The notes below the pieces were generated by a model, which saw only the letters and a program-made list of their open reading frames with translations, was not told the origin of the DNA and did no database searches. Positions 45,703 through 53,536 of a stretch of DNA of 64,000 nucleotides are shown here, piece by piece. Both the position numbers and the translations under genes were made by a program. The DNA is taken from contig NZ_CP049257.1 in assembly GCF_011046535.1 (NCBI RefSeq), positions 3,162,001 through 3,226,000 of the forward strand. Reading direction: 5' to 3'. The stretch's first letter is position 1. Each line of letters opens with the position of its first letter. This DNA is from Nocardioides anomalus (GTDB lineage: Bacteria > Actinomycetota > Actinomycetes > Propionibacteriales > Nocardioidaceae).

Positions 45703-46227
45703 TCAGGCCAGGTCGAGCCGGCGCTCCAGGGCGGCCAGCGCCCGGGCCGCCTGGCGCCGGACCGCCTCGTCCGGGTCGGCCAGCCGGTCCCGGACGGCGG
45801 CGACGTGCTCGGTGTCGCCGACGACCGCCAGCGCGCGCAGCGCCTGGGCGCGCACGCGGGGTCGCTCGTGGGCGGTCAGCGCCGCGGCCCGGTCGCCGGC
45901 ACCGGCCACGTCGTGGGCGGCGACGACCTTGAGGCACATCTCCACGGGCCGCCAGTGCTCGTCGCCGAGGCCGTGCCGCACGGCCGGCGTGGCCCGGTCG
46001 TCCCACACATGCAGCAGGCCCCGCGCGCCCCACGTGCGCAGCCAGTAGTCGTGCCACGACCGCGGGTCGGGCAGCCGGTCGAGACGGGTGAGCCCGCGCA
46101 GCTCCGCGACGTACCGCTCGCGAGGGGCGCCCTCGAGCAGGTCGCTGCACACCTCGACGAACCGGTCGGTCCCCAGCCGGTCGGCCAGGGCCCTGATCGA
46201 GACCGCCACCGGCGGCTCTGTTCTCAC
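45703..46227 (-). CDS. HEAT-like repeat protein, 174 aa
   Basis: Alpha-helical protein whose C-terminal half has repeat units of HEAT/PBS-lyase type (RPRVRAQALRALAVVGDTEH and DEAVRRQAARALAAL). The N-terminal part (WHDYWLRTWGARGLLHVWDD) has several conserved-looking Trp. Cytosolic, no signal. Proteins like this usually serve as scaffolds; no partner is evident. GTG start, 18 bases from the divergent phosphosugar mutase start. Confidence 0.75.
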   Translation of the reverse strand: MRTEPPVAVSIRALADRLGTDRFVEVCSDLLEGAPRERYVAELRGLTRLDRLPDPRSWHDYWLRTWGARGLLHVWDDRATPAVRHGLGDEHWRPVEMCLKVVAAHDVAGAGDRAAALTAHERPRVRAQALRALAVVGDTEHVAAVRDRLADPDEAVRRQAARALAALERRLDLA

Positions 46228-46233
46228 AAGCCC

Positions 46234-46239
46234 TAGTGT
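46234..46239 (+). promoter_or_regulatory. Predicted leaderless -10 box of the phosphosugar mutase gene
   Basis: TAGTGT followed by six bases and ATG 46246. Confidence 0.5.
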
Positions 46240-46245
46240 CGGCCC

Positions 46246-47898
46246 ATGAGCACGTCAGCGGCCACCGACGTCCTGCTGGAGCGCGCCCGGGCCTGGGCGG
46301 CCGAGGACCCCGACGAGGCGACGCGCGCGGAGCTGGAGCAGGTCATCGGCGAGGTCGAGGCCGGGGGCGACGCGAGCGACCTGGTGGACCGGTTCGCGGG
46401 CAGCCTGGAGTTCGGAACGGCGGGCCTGCGGGGCGCGCTGGGCGCCGGCCCCAACCGGATGAACCGCGTCGTGGTCATCCGCGCGGCGGCCGGGCTGGCG
46501 GCGTACCTGCGCGAGCAGGGGCAGACCGGCCCCGTCGTCGTGGGGTACGACGCCCGCCACCGCAGCGACGACTTCGCGCGCGACACCGCCGAGGTGATGT
46601 CGGGCGCGGGGTTCAAGGTGTGGCTGATGCCGCGGCCGCTGCCGACGCCGGTGCTGGCCTTCGCCATCCGCGAGCTGGGCTGCTCGGCGGGCGTGATGGT
46701 GACCGCGAGCCACAACCCGCCCCAGGACAACGGCTACAAGGTCTACCTGGGCGACGGCAGCCAGATCGTGCCGCCGGCCGACGCGGGGATCGCCGCACAG
46801 ATCGACGCGGTCGGCGCGCTCGCCGGCGTGCCACGCGGACCGGGTGGGACGGTGCTGGGCGAGCACGTCGTGGACCGCTACCTCGACACCATCGCCGAGC
46901 TCGCGCAGGACGGCCCGCGCGACCTGAGCCTGGTCTACACGCCGCTGCACGGTGTGGGCGGCTCGCCGGTCCTGCAGGTGCTCGAGACCGCGGGCTTCGA
47001 GACGCCCTGGGTGGTCGAGCAGCAGGAGCAGCCGGACCCGGACTTCCCGACCGTGGCCTTCCCGAACCCGGAGGAGAAGGGCGCGATGGACCTCGCGCTC
47101 GCGCTGGCCGCGGAGCACGACGTGGACCTGGTCGTGGCCAACGACCCCGACGCGGACCGCTGCGCCGCGGCGGTGCCGACCGGGCACGGCTGGCGGATGC
47201 TGCGCGGCGACGAGGTCGGCGCGCTGCTGGCCCACCACCTGCTCCGGCGCGGGCGCACCGGCACCTTCGCCACCTCGATCGTCTCCAGCAGCCTGCTCGG
47301 CACGATGGCCGCCGCCGCCGGTCAGCCGTACGTCGAGACGCTGACCGGCTTCAAGTGGATCGGCCGGGTCGAGGGGCTGGCCTTCGGCTACGAGGAGGCG
47401 CTCGGCTACTGCTGCGACCCCGAGCACGTCAAGGACAAGGACGGCGTCTCCGCGCTGCTGCTGCTGTGCGAGCTGGCCGCCGAGACCAAGGCCGCGGGCC
47501 GCACGCTGGTCGACGTCCTCGACGACCTCGCCCTGGAGCACGGCCTGCACGCCACCGACCAGGTCTCGGTCCGGGTGGCCGACCTGGCGCTCATCACCGC
47601 GGCGATGGAGCGGCTGCGGGCCACGCCCCCGCAGAGCCTGGGCGGCCTGGCCGTCGAGCGCGTCGACGACCTCGCGCTGGGCTCGGCCGACCTGCCCCCG
47701 ACCGACGGCCTGCGCTTCACCCTGGCCGAGGGGGCTCGCGTCGTCGTACGTCCGAGCGGGACCGAGCCCAAGCTCAAGTGCTACCTCGAGGTGATCGTGC
47801 CCGTCGACGCCGAGGCCGGTGTCGACGCCGCCCGCATCAGCGCCGCGACCCGGCTCGACGCCCTGGGCCGTGACGCCGAGGCCGCCCTCGGCCTGTGA
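46246..47898 (+). CDS. pmmB: Phosphosugar mutase (PmmB type; phosphomannomutase/phosphopentomutase family)
   Basis: 550 residues, alpha-D-phosphohexomutase superfamily with four domains: FGTAGLRGALGAGPNRMN at the N-terminus; phosphoserine loop VTASHNPPQDNGYKVYLG; metal-binding loop VANDPDADRCAAAVP; sugar-specificity loop; and the phosphate-binding end VVRPSGTEPKLKCYLEV. It interconverts sugar 1- and 6-phosphates (or ribose 1- and 5-). Its conserved position near purine nucleoside phosphorylase (Rv3307-Rv3308 in M. tuberculosis) suggests that it processes (deoxy)ribose-1-phosphate from salvage, which is inference. ATG start with a -10 box. Confidence 0.92.
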   Translation: MSTSAATDVLLERARAWAAEDPDEATRAELEQVIGEVEAGGDASDLVDRFAGSLEFGTAGLRGALGAGPNRMNRVVVIRAAAGLAAYLREQGQTGPVVVGYDARHRSDDFARDTAEVMSGAGFKVWLMPRPLPTPVLAFAIRELGCSAGVMVTASHNPPQDNGYKVYLGDGSQIVPPADAGIAAQIDAVGALAGVPRGPGGTVLGEHVVDRYLDTIAELAQDGPRDLSLVYTPLHGVGGSPVLQVLETAGFETPWVVEQQEQPDPDFPTVAFPNPEEKGAMDLALALAAEHDVDLVVANDPDADRCAAAVPTGHGWRMLRGDEVGALLAHHLLRRGRTGTFATSIVSSSLLGTMAAAAGQPYVETLTGFKWIGRVEGLAFGYEEALGYCCDPEHVKDKDGVSALLLLCELAAETKAAGRTLVDVLDDLALEHGLHATDQVSVRVADLALITAAMERLRATPPQSLGGLAVERVDDLALGSADLPPTDGLRFTLAEGARVVVRPSGTEPKLKCYLEVIVPVDAEAGVDAARISAATRLDALGRDAEAALGL

Positions 47899-47918
47899 CG
47901 CCGGGGGCTTTCACACCC

Positions 47919-48012
47919 TTTAGGCCGAGACTTGAACTAAATCGGGCGAAACCCTTGACGCGATGGTTGACGAGGGCAAACGATGCTCTGGTCCGAGGTG
48001 ACGACCGTCACC
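47919..48012 (+). promoter_or_regulatory. Upstream control region of the xylanase gene
   Basis: 208-base gap before the xylanase, more A+T-rich than its surroundings. It holds TTTAG/CTAAA arms (47919-47941), two TTGACG boxes (47955-47960 and 47967-47972), and a perfect GGTGACG-AC-CGTCACC dyad (47997-48012). An AGGAG ribosome binding site follows at about 48091. Regulated, leadered transcription is likely; the regulator is unknown. Confidence 0.5.
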
Positions 48013-48106
48013 CGGATCCCTCCCCTCGACCCCGCCCGGTGTCTCTCGTGAGCCTCGACCCCGGGCGCTTCGTCGCGGGTCCCTCCGAGCCAGGAGCAGC
48101 GTCCAC

Positions 48107-50185
48107 ATGTCCTTGCGCACCCTCACCAGGCGAGCGGGGGTGGTGCTCGCCCTGAGCGTCGCCGCCGCGCTGCCGAGCATCCCCACGGCACCACCGGCCC
48201 AGGCGGTGGACCTGTCCCTGCCCTCGCTGTGGCAGGCCTACAAGGATGACTTCATCTTCGGCACCTTCGGCGACTGGAGCAGCGACCAGGCGAAGTACCA
48301 CTACCGGTCCAACAGCCTGCCCAACGCCCTCAAGCTCGACGGCCAGATCGGCAACAGCAACACCAACAGCCTGTCGCGCCAGACCTACCTGGCCGAGGCG
48401 GCGCGGATCGACGCCGACCCGACCCTGACCGAGGCGGAGAAGGCCGACGCCCTCGAGGCCGCCAACGAGCACGTCGTGCTCCAGCCGACCACCGGTCCCG
48501 GGCAGTCCGAGACCGTCCTCAAGCAGATCGAGGCCTACAACGCGGCGAACAACCTGCCGCCGGACCAGCGCAAGGTGGTCCGCGCCCACGTGCTGGCCTG
48601 GCACGGCGGCCAGCAGCCCAACTACTTCTTCACCGACGGCTTCTACTACGACGCCGCGAACCCGAAGTGGGCCACCCCGCGCACCATGCTCAAGCGGCTG
48701 GACGACTACGTCCACCAGATGATGGTCAAGTACGCGCCGTACCAGGACGTCATCTACTCCTGGGACGTCGTCAACGAGGCCATCGACGACTACTCCGGCC
48801 AGATCCGCAACGGCCAGGACCCGCAGGTCGGCCAGTGGGGCATCGTGTTCCGCCGCCCCGACCTCGACGCGACCCCCGACGCCCGGCTCAAGGCGGAGTC
48901 GGCCTGGGTGCGCCAGGCCTTCGCCTCGGCCCGCAAGTGGTCGAACGCGGTCGGTGCGAAGTGGAAGCTGTACTACAACGACTACCAGGACAGCAACAAG
49001 CTCTACGAGCCCAAGCTGAGCCAGACCATCAAGATGCTCAAGCCCATCCACGACGCCGGCAACATCGACGGCTACGGGATGCAGGGCCGGCTGGCGTGGG
49101 CCTACCCCGGCATCAACCAGCTGCGCGCCCAGATCAACGCCGGCCTCACCGTGGCCGACGAGATCTCGATCAGCGAGTCCGACATCCGCAGCGACCTGGA
49201 GCCCAACCCGAACTACGACCCGACGCAGCCCACGCGGCCGGTGACCGCCGCCGACGCGGCCGACCCGAACACGCAGTGGCCGACGTTCGGCTCCTGCTCG
49301 TGGGTCAACAAGGGCGCGGCCAACGGCAACACCTTCGACGTCTGCAACTCCCCGGTCCGCCGCATCCCGGACTGGGGCACCGGCTCCAACGTCACCCTGG
49401 CCGACAGCCCGGCCATCATGCAGAAGCAGGCCGACTTCGCCGCGGACTGGATGGACCTGCTGCTCTCCTACGGCGGCAAGGTGAAGGCCTACCAGTTCGA
49501 CGGGACCTCGGACAGCAACACCTTCAACCGCACCGACGGCGCTCAGCTGTGGTCCGGGGCGGCCGACCACCACGAGAAGTACTCCTTCTTCTCGGTGCTC
49601 GGCGCACCGGCCCGCGAGAAGCTGCGCGCGGCCATCGCCGTCGACCCCGGTGACGCCTCGCGCTACACCACCGACAGCTGGTCGGCGTACGCGCGGGCCA
49701 AGCAGGCTGCTGCGGCCCTGGTGCCGGTCCGGATCTACACCATCGACGCCGTCAACGCGGTGACCGCCGCGACCGCGGCCCTCACCCAGGCCCGGCAGGG
49801 TCTGGTGCTCCTCAACCCGCCGACCACCCCGGGGACGCCGGGAACGCCCACCGTGCCGCCCACCCCGGGCAGCAAGGGCACCGTCGAGGCCCGCGTGCGC
49901 CTGCCCCGCCGTCCCACCTCGGAGCACGGCGGCAAGCTCGAGGTGCGCCTCGTGCCGACCACCGCCGCCACCGGCGAGCCCACGCCGACCGGCACCGTCG
50001 TCGTCGAGCTGACCCACGCCGGCAAGACCGTGCGCCGCACCGGCACGCTCGAGAGCGGCGTCGTCCGCGTGGGCGTCCAGCGGCTCGCGGTGGGGACCTG
50101 GAAGGTCCACGTGTCCTACAGCGGCTCGGGCGGCTACCAGGCCCTGCCCGAGGACGTGGTCAAGAAGATCCACGTGCGCCGGTAG
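48107..50185 (+). CDS. Secreted endo-1,4-beta-xylanase, GH10, with C-terminal Ig-like domain
   Basis: 692 residues. Signal peptide TRRAGVVLALSVAAALPSIP, cut near AQA. The GH10 barrel runs to about 490: KVVRAHVLAWHGGQQPNYFF, acid/base Glu224 in YSWDVVNEAIDD, YYNDYQD, GYGMQGRLAW, nucleophile Glu357 in ISISESDIRS, then QFDGTSDSNTFN. Compared with typical GH10 enzymes there are insertions after the nucleophile (PNYDPTQPTRPVTAADAADP) and in the N-terminal region. A Pro/Thr linker (TTPGTPGTPTVPPTPGSKG) leads to a beta-sandwich end (TPTGTVVVELTHAGKTVRRT) of Big3/Ig type. Degrades xylan or related plant polymer outside the cell. Preceded by an AGGAG site and followed by a strong terminator. Confidence 0.9.
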   Translation: MSLRTLTRRAGVVLALSVAAALPSIPTAPPAQAVDLSLPSLWQAYKDDFIFGTFGDWSSDQAKYHYRSNSLPNALKLDGQIGNSNTNSLSRQTYLAEAARIDADPTLTEAEKADALEAANEHVVLQPTTGPGQSETVLKQIEAYNAANNLPPDQRKVVRAHVLAWHGGQQPNYFFTDGFYYDAANPKWATPRTMLKRLDDYVHQMMVKYAPYQDVIYSWDVVNEAIDDYSGQIRNGQDPQVGQWGIVFRRPDLDATPDARLKAESAWVRQAFASARKWSNAVGAKWKLYYNDYQDSNKLYEPKLSQTIKMLKPIHDAGNIDGYGMQGRLAWAYPGINQLRAQINAGLTVADEISISESDIRSDLEPNPNYDPTQPTRPVTAADAADPNTQWPTFGSCSWVNKGAANGNTFDVCNSPVRRIPDWGTGSNVTLADSPAIMQKQADFAADWMDLLLSYGGKVKAYQFDGTSDSNTFNRTDGAQLWSGAADHHEKYSFFSVLGAPAREKLRAAIAVDPGDASRYTTDSWSAYARAKQAAAALVPVRIYTIDAVNAVTAATAALTQARQGLVLLNPPTTPGTPGTPTVPPTPGSKGTVEARVRLPRRPTSEHGGKLEVRLVPTTAATGEPTPTGTVVVELTHAGKTVRRTGTLESGVVRVGVQRLAVGTWKVHVSYSGSGGYQALPEDVVKKIHVRR

Positions 50186-50195
50186 CGCACCCCTG

Positions 50196-50234
50196 ACGAC
50201 GCACGCCCCGGCCACCGGCCGGGGCGTGCGTCGT
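50196..50234. terminator. Strong bidirectional terminator hairpin
   Basis: A perfect 18-bp stem (50196-50213 with 50217-50234) closed by a three-base loop, ACC. It lies between the convergent xylanase and tetR genes and could serve both. Confidence 0.85.
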
Positions 50235-50235
50235 G

Positions 50236-50805
50236 TCAGGCCGGGTCGGGGCCGGGAGGGGCGCCGAGCCCGGCCAGGTACGTCTCCAGCAGCCGGCCGG
50301 CCACCTCGTCCCACGCCGGGCCGGGGCGGCCGGGCGGGGCCAGGGTGGCGCCGAGCCAGGCGATGTCCCAGACGTCGACGGGGCGGCGGATGGTGCCGTC
50401 GGCGGCGCCCCGCGCCAGCAGCGCGCCGATGGCGTCGTGCAGGCGCCGCTGGACCGCGCGGGTGGCGTCGGTCCGGACGGCGGGGCCGCCGGTCGAGGGC
50501 AGCAGCAGGTCGTCGCGGTCGGCGATGACGCCGGTGAGGAAGGAGCGCAGCAGGTCGGTGGCCGGGGCGTCCTCGGCGCCGACCGCCTCGAGGCGGGCGA
50601 GCATCCGCTCGAAGGAGCGGCGGGTGAGCTCGTCGAGGAGGTCCTCGCGGCTCGGGAAGTGCCGGTAGAGCGTCCCCACCCCGACGCCGGCCTCCGCGGC
50701 GATGGTGGTCATCGGGACCGCGTGGCCCTCCCGGTGCAGGGCGGTGACGGCAGCGCGCGCCAGCTGCTCGTGGTTGCGCCGCGCGTCGCTGCGCAGACCG
50801 GTCAC
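50236..50805 (-). CDS. TetR-family repressor
   Basis: 189 residues. HTH: ARAAVTALHREGHAVPMTTI, then AAEAGVGVGTLYRHFPSREDL, a YcdC-like or SACE_7040-like N-terminus. The C-terminal part matches the TetR_C group found next to oxidoreductases (LLRSFLTGVIADRDDLLLP). GTG 50805 is preferred to TTG 50832 because the conserved HTH begins shortly after and a GAGAAT box lies six bases upstream. It is divergent from the frameshifted NADP oxidoreductase, with an inverted repeat between them, so it most likely represses that gene. Confidence 0.9.
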   Translation of the reverse strand: MTGLRSDARRNHEQLARAAVTALHREGHAVPMTTIAAEAGVGVGTLYRHFPSREDLLDELTRRSFERMLARLEAVGAEDAPATDLLRSFLTGVIADRDDLLLPSTGGPAVRTDATRAVQRRLHDAIGALLARGAADGTIRRPVDVWDIAWLGATLAPPGRPGPAWDEVAGRLLETYLAGLGAPPGPDPA

Positions 50806-50830
50806 GGAGCCATTCTCACCCGCCCGGAAC

Positions 50831-50852
50831 AAACGGACGAATCCTTCCGTTT
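50831..50852. promoter_or_regulatory. Candidate TetR operator
   Basis: AAACGGA (50831-50837) and TCCGTTT (50846-50852) form a perfect 7-bp inverted repeat with an eight-base spacer. The right arm touches a TAGGCT box (50852-50857) that probably drives the oxidoreductase, so repressor binding would block it. Confidence 0.75.
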
Positions 50853-50887
50853 AGGCTCTCACCGATCCCAGAGAGAGCGAGACAGCG

Positions 50888-51825
50888 ATGAAGGCAGTGC
50901 GGTTCCACGACTACGGCGACCCGGACGTCCTGCGCTACGAGGACGTCGACCGGCCCGAGCCCGGCGCGGGCCAGGTGCGGGTCGCGGTCGCGGCCACCAG
51001 CTTCAACGGCGTCGACGCCACCATCCGCGCCGGCTTCATGCAGGGCCCGATCCCGGTGACCCTCCCCCACACGCCGGGCCTCGACGTGGCCGGCACCGTG
51101 GACGCGCTCGGCGAGGGCGTCACCGGCTTCTCGGTCGGCGACCCGGTGATCGGCTTCCTGCCGATGACCGAGGACGGCGCGGCGGCCGAGCACGTCCTCG
51201 CCCCCGCCGACGTCCTCTCGCCCGCGCCCACCACCCTCCCGCTGGCCGACGCCGCGGCGCTGCCGGTGGTCGCCCTCACCGCGCGCCAGGCCCTGTTCGT
51301 CCACGCCGACCTGCGACCCGGCCAGCGGATCCTCGTCAACGGGGCCGGCGGCGCCGTCGGGGGTACGCCGTGCAGCTGGCGCACGGCGCCGGCGCCCACG
51401 TCGTCGCCGTGGCGGGCCCGCAGAGCGCCGACCGGGTCCGTGAGCGGGGCGCCGACGAGGTCGTCGACCACACCGCCGGGGACGTCGTCGCCGCGGTGAC
51501 CGAGCCGGTCGACGTGCTGCTCAACCTGGCGCCGGTCGACCCCGACCAGCTCAAGGCGCTGGTGGGGACGGTCAGGGACGGCGGCGTCGTGGTGAGCACC
51601 ACCGTCTGGATGCCCACGCCGGGCGACGATGCGCGCGGTGTGCGGGCGGTGGACCTGTTCGTGGACAGCGACGCCGGTCAGCTGGCCGAGCTGGTCAGCC
51701 AGGTCGACCGCGGCGAGCTGGTGGTCGACGTGGCCGAGCGGGTGCCGCTGGCCGACCTCGCCTCCGTGCACGCGCGGGCGCTCGAGGGCGCCCTGCCCGG
51801 CAAGGTCGTGGTGACGGTCGCGTAG
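50888..51825 (+). pseudogene. NADP-dependent quinone oxidoreductase/zinc-less ADH, frameshifted
   Basis: MDR-superfamily protein of about 312 residues if repaired. Frame 1 (from ATG 50888) covers the GroES-like domain (MKAVRFHDYGDPDVLRYEDV, LPHTPGLDVAGTVDALGEGV) up to RILVNGAGGAVGG. Frame 2 resumes with YAVQLAHGAGAHVVAVAGPQ (Rossmann fold) to ALEGALPGKVVVTVA and TAG 51825. The switch is at a run of five G (51359-51363); one extra G restores a single frame and the GAGGAVGG-YAVQLA motif. It could be a true inactivation or a base-calling error in a homopolymer. Frame 1 alone would end at 51499. Controlled by the divergent TetR. Confidence 0.8.
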
Positions 51826-51828
51826 GGC

Positions 51829-52503
51829 TCAGCGCACGGCGAAGGCCACGACGACCAGCGCGATGGTCACCGCGAAGGCAGCGATCTCGGGCCAGGCCCA
51901 CTCGCGCCGGATGCGGGTGCGCAGCTCGTCGGCCTCCGGCGAGAAGACCGAGGAGATCCCACGGCGGGCGCGGTCGGCGCGGATCAGCTCGCGGACGCGG
52001 CTCTCGATGTAGTCGCCGTAGTCCATGCCCCGCTCGATGTCCGGGAAGTACTCGCCGGTCAGGCCCGGGGCCTGGGTGCGGGCCTTCTGCATGCGCGAGC
52101 CGCGCATCACGGTGCGCAGCGAGCGGCCGGCGCCGGCGCAGACGAAGCGGCGCTCGCCGGCGCGCACGGCCAGCACCTGCTGGACCGCGATCTCCTCGAT
52201 CGTGGCCAGCGGGATGTGCACCGTGCTCAGCATGTTGCGCAGCACGAGCTCGCCGCCCTCGGTCATCACCCGGGGGCGGATGGTGCTGGCGTAGATGAGG
52301 ACTCCGGCCAGCAGGGCCACGGCCGGCACCCAGAACGGGATGCCGTCGGTGTCGAGCACCCAGGCCACCAGCAGGCCGACCACGACCAGGCCGCCCACCA
52401 CCGCGACGAAGGTGCCGCCGTTGCGGGCGAACTTCTCCTCGACGTGCCCGTCGACGCCGCTGCTGACGCGGTCGGCGGAGCCGTCCGGGGTCCTGCGGGC
52501 CAC
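51829..52503 (-). CDS. PH-domain membrane protein, 224 aa
   Basis: Two N-terminal transmembrane helices (FVAVVGGLVVVGLLVAWVLD and FWVPAVALLAGVLIYASTI), a PH-like domain of about 90 residues (LVLRNMLSTVHIPLATIEEI, VRAGERRFVCAGAGRSLRTV), a basic segment, and a third helix at the C-terminus (WPEIAAFAVTIALVVVAFAV). It resembles actinobacterial PH-domain membrane proteins of unknown role. GTG start. Divergent from deoC by 59 bases and convergent with the oxidoreductase. Confidence 0.8.
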   Translation of the reverse strand: MARRTPDGSADRVSSGVDGHVEEKFARNGGTFVAVVGGLVVVGLLVAWVLDTDGIPFWVPAVALLAGVLIYASTIRPRVMTEGGELVLRNMLSTVHIPLATIEEIAVQQVLAVRAGERRFVCAGAGRSLRTVMRGSRMQKARTQAPGLTGEYFPDIERGMDYGDYIESRVRELIRADRARRGISSVFSPEADELRTRIRREWAWPEIAAFAVTIALVVVAFAVR

Positions 52504-52549
52504 CGTTCCCCCCTGCTCGCTGGATGGTCTGGTCGGTGCCCCGCCACCC

Positions 52550-52555
52550 TATGCT
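52550..52555 (+). promoter_or_regulatory. Predicted leaderless -10 box of deoC
   Basis: TATGCT followed by seven bases and ATG 52563. This supports ATG 52563 over the earlier in-frame starts. Confidence 0.55.
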
Positions 52556-52562
52556 GGGGGTC

Positions 52563-53531
52563 ATGGTGGCAACGGAGCCCGAGATCGAGACGACACCGAT
52601 CCGTGACCTCGACGTGGCCCGGTCCGACGCCTCCCTGCGCCGCTTCCTGCACGGCCTGCCGGGCGTCGACCAGGTCGGCGCCGAGCAGCGCGCGGCCGCG
52701 CTCGGCACCCGCTCGATCAAGACCTCGGCCAAGGCCTACGCGCTCGACCTGGCCATCTCCATGGTCGACCTGACCACGCTCGAGGGCATGGACACCCCGG
52801 GCAAGGTCCGCTCGCTGGCCGCCAAGGCCCAGCACCCGGACCCCTCTGACCCGACCTGCCCGCAGACCGCGGCCATCTGCGTCTACGGCGACCTGGTCGG
52901 CGTGGCCAAGCAGGCCCTGGGCAGCAGCCCGGTCAAGGTGGCCGCGGTCGCCACGGCGTTCCCCAGCGGTCGGGCGCAGCTCGACGTCAAGCTGGCCGAC
53001 ACCCGCGACGCGGTCGCGGCCGGGGCCGACGAGATCGACATGGTCATCGACCGCGGGGCGTTCCTGTCCGGTCGCTACCTCGAGGTCTTCGAGGAGATCG
53101 CCCAGGTCAAGCAGGCCTGTGGCGACGCGCACCTCAAGGTGATCCTCGAGACGGGTGAGCTGCAGACCCTCGACGCCGTACGCCGCGCGAGCTGGCTCGC
53201 GATGCTGGCGGGCGGGCACTTCATCAAGACCTCGACCGGCAAGATCCAGCCGGCCGCGACGCTGCCGGTCGTGCTGGTGATGCTCGAGGCCGTCCGCGAC
53301 TTCCGCGAGGCCACCGGCGTCCAGGTCGGCGTCAAGCCCGCCGGCGGCATCCGCACGGCCAAGGACGCCATCAAGCACCTGGTCGTGGTCAACGAGGTCG
53401 CCGGCCCCGACTGGCTGGACCCGGACTGGTTCCGCATCGGCGCCTCCACGCTGCTCAACGACCTGCTCATGCAGCGCATGAAGATGACGACCGGCCGCTA
53501 CTCCGGCCCCGACTACGTGACGGTGGACTGA
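52563..53531 (+). CDS. deoC: Deoxyribose-phosphate aldolase
   Basis: Splits 2-deoxyribose-5-phosphate to acetaldehyde and glyceraldehyde-3-phosphate by a Schiff base. 322 residues, the long actinobacterial form. Class I aldolase barrel: AAICVYGDLVGVAKQAL, ADEIDMVIDRGAFLSG (catalytic Asp), LKVILETGEL, catalytic Lys in GGHFIKTSTGKIQPAA, VGVKPAGGIRTAKDAI with a second Lys, FRIGASTLLNDLL. Followed five bases later by an aldehyde dehydrogenase that would remove the acetaldehyde. Part of the deoxynucleoside salvage set with deoA, deoD and pmmB in this window. Confidence 0.95.
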   Translation: MVATEPEIETTPIRDLDVARSDASLRRFLHGLPGVDQVGAEQRAAALGTRSIKTSAKAYALDLAISMVDLTTLEGMDTPGKVRSLAAKAQHPDPSDPTCPQTAAICVYGDLVGVAKQALGSSPVKVAAVATAFPSGRAQLDVKLADTRDAVAAGADEIDMVIDRGAFLSGRYLEVFEEIAQVKQACGDAHLKVILETGELQTLDAVRRASWLAMLAGGHFIKTSTGKIQPAATLPVVLVMLEAVRDFREATGVQVGVKPAGGIRTAKDAIKHLVVVNEVAGPDWLDPDWFRIGASTLLNDLLMQRMKMTTGRYSGPDYVTVD

Positions 53532-53536
53532 TCAGC

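Noticed and set aside
50832..50832. TTG start for the tetR at 50236
   Set aside because: It would overlap the operator and add residues before the conserved helix; GTG 50805 with a -10-like box six bases upstream fits better.
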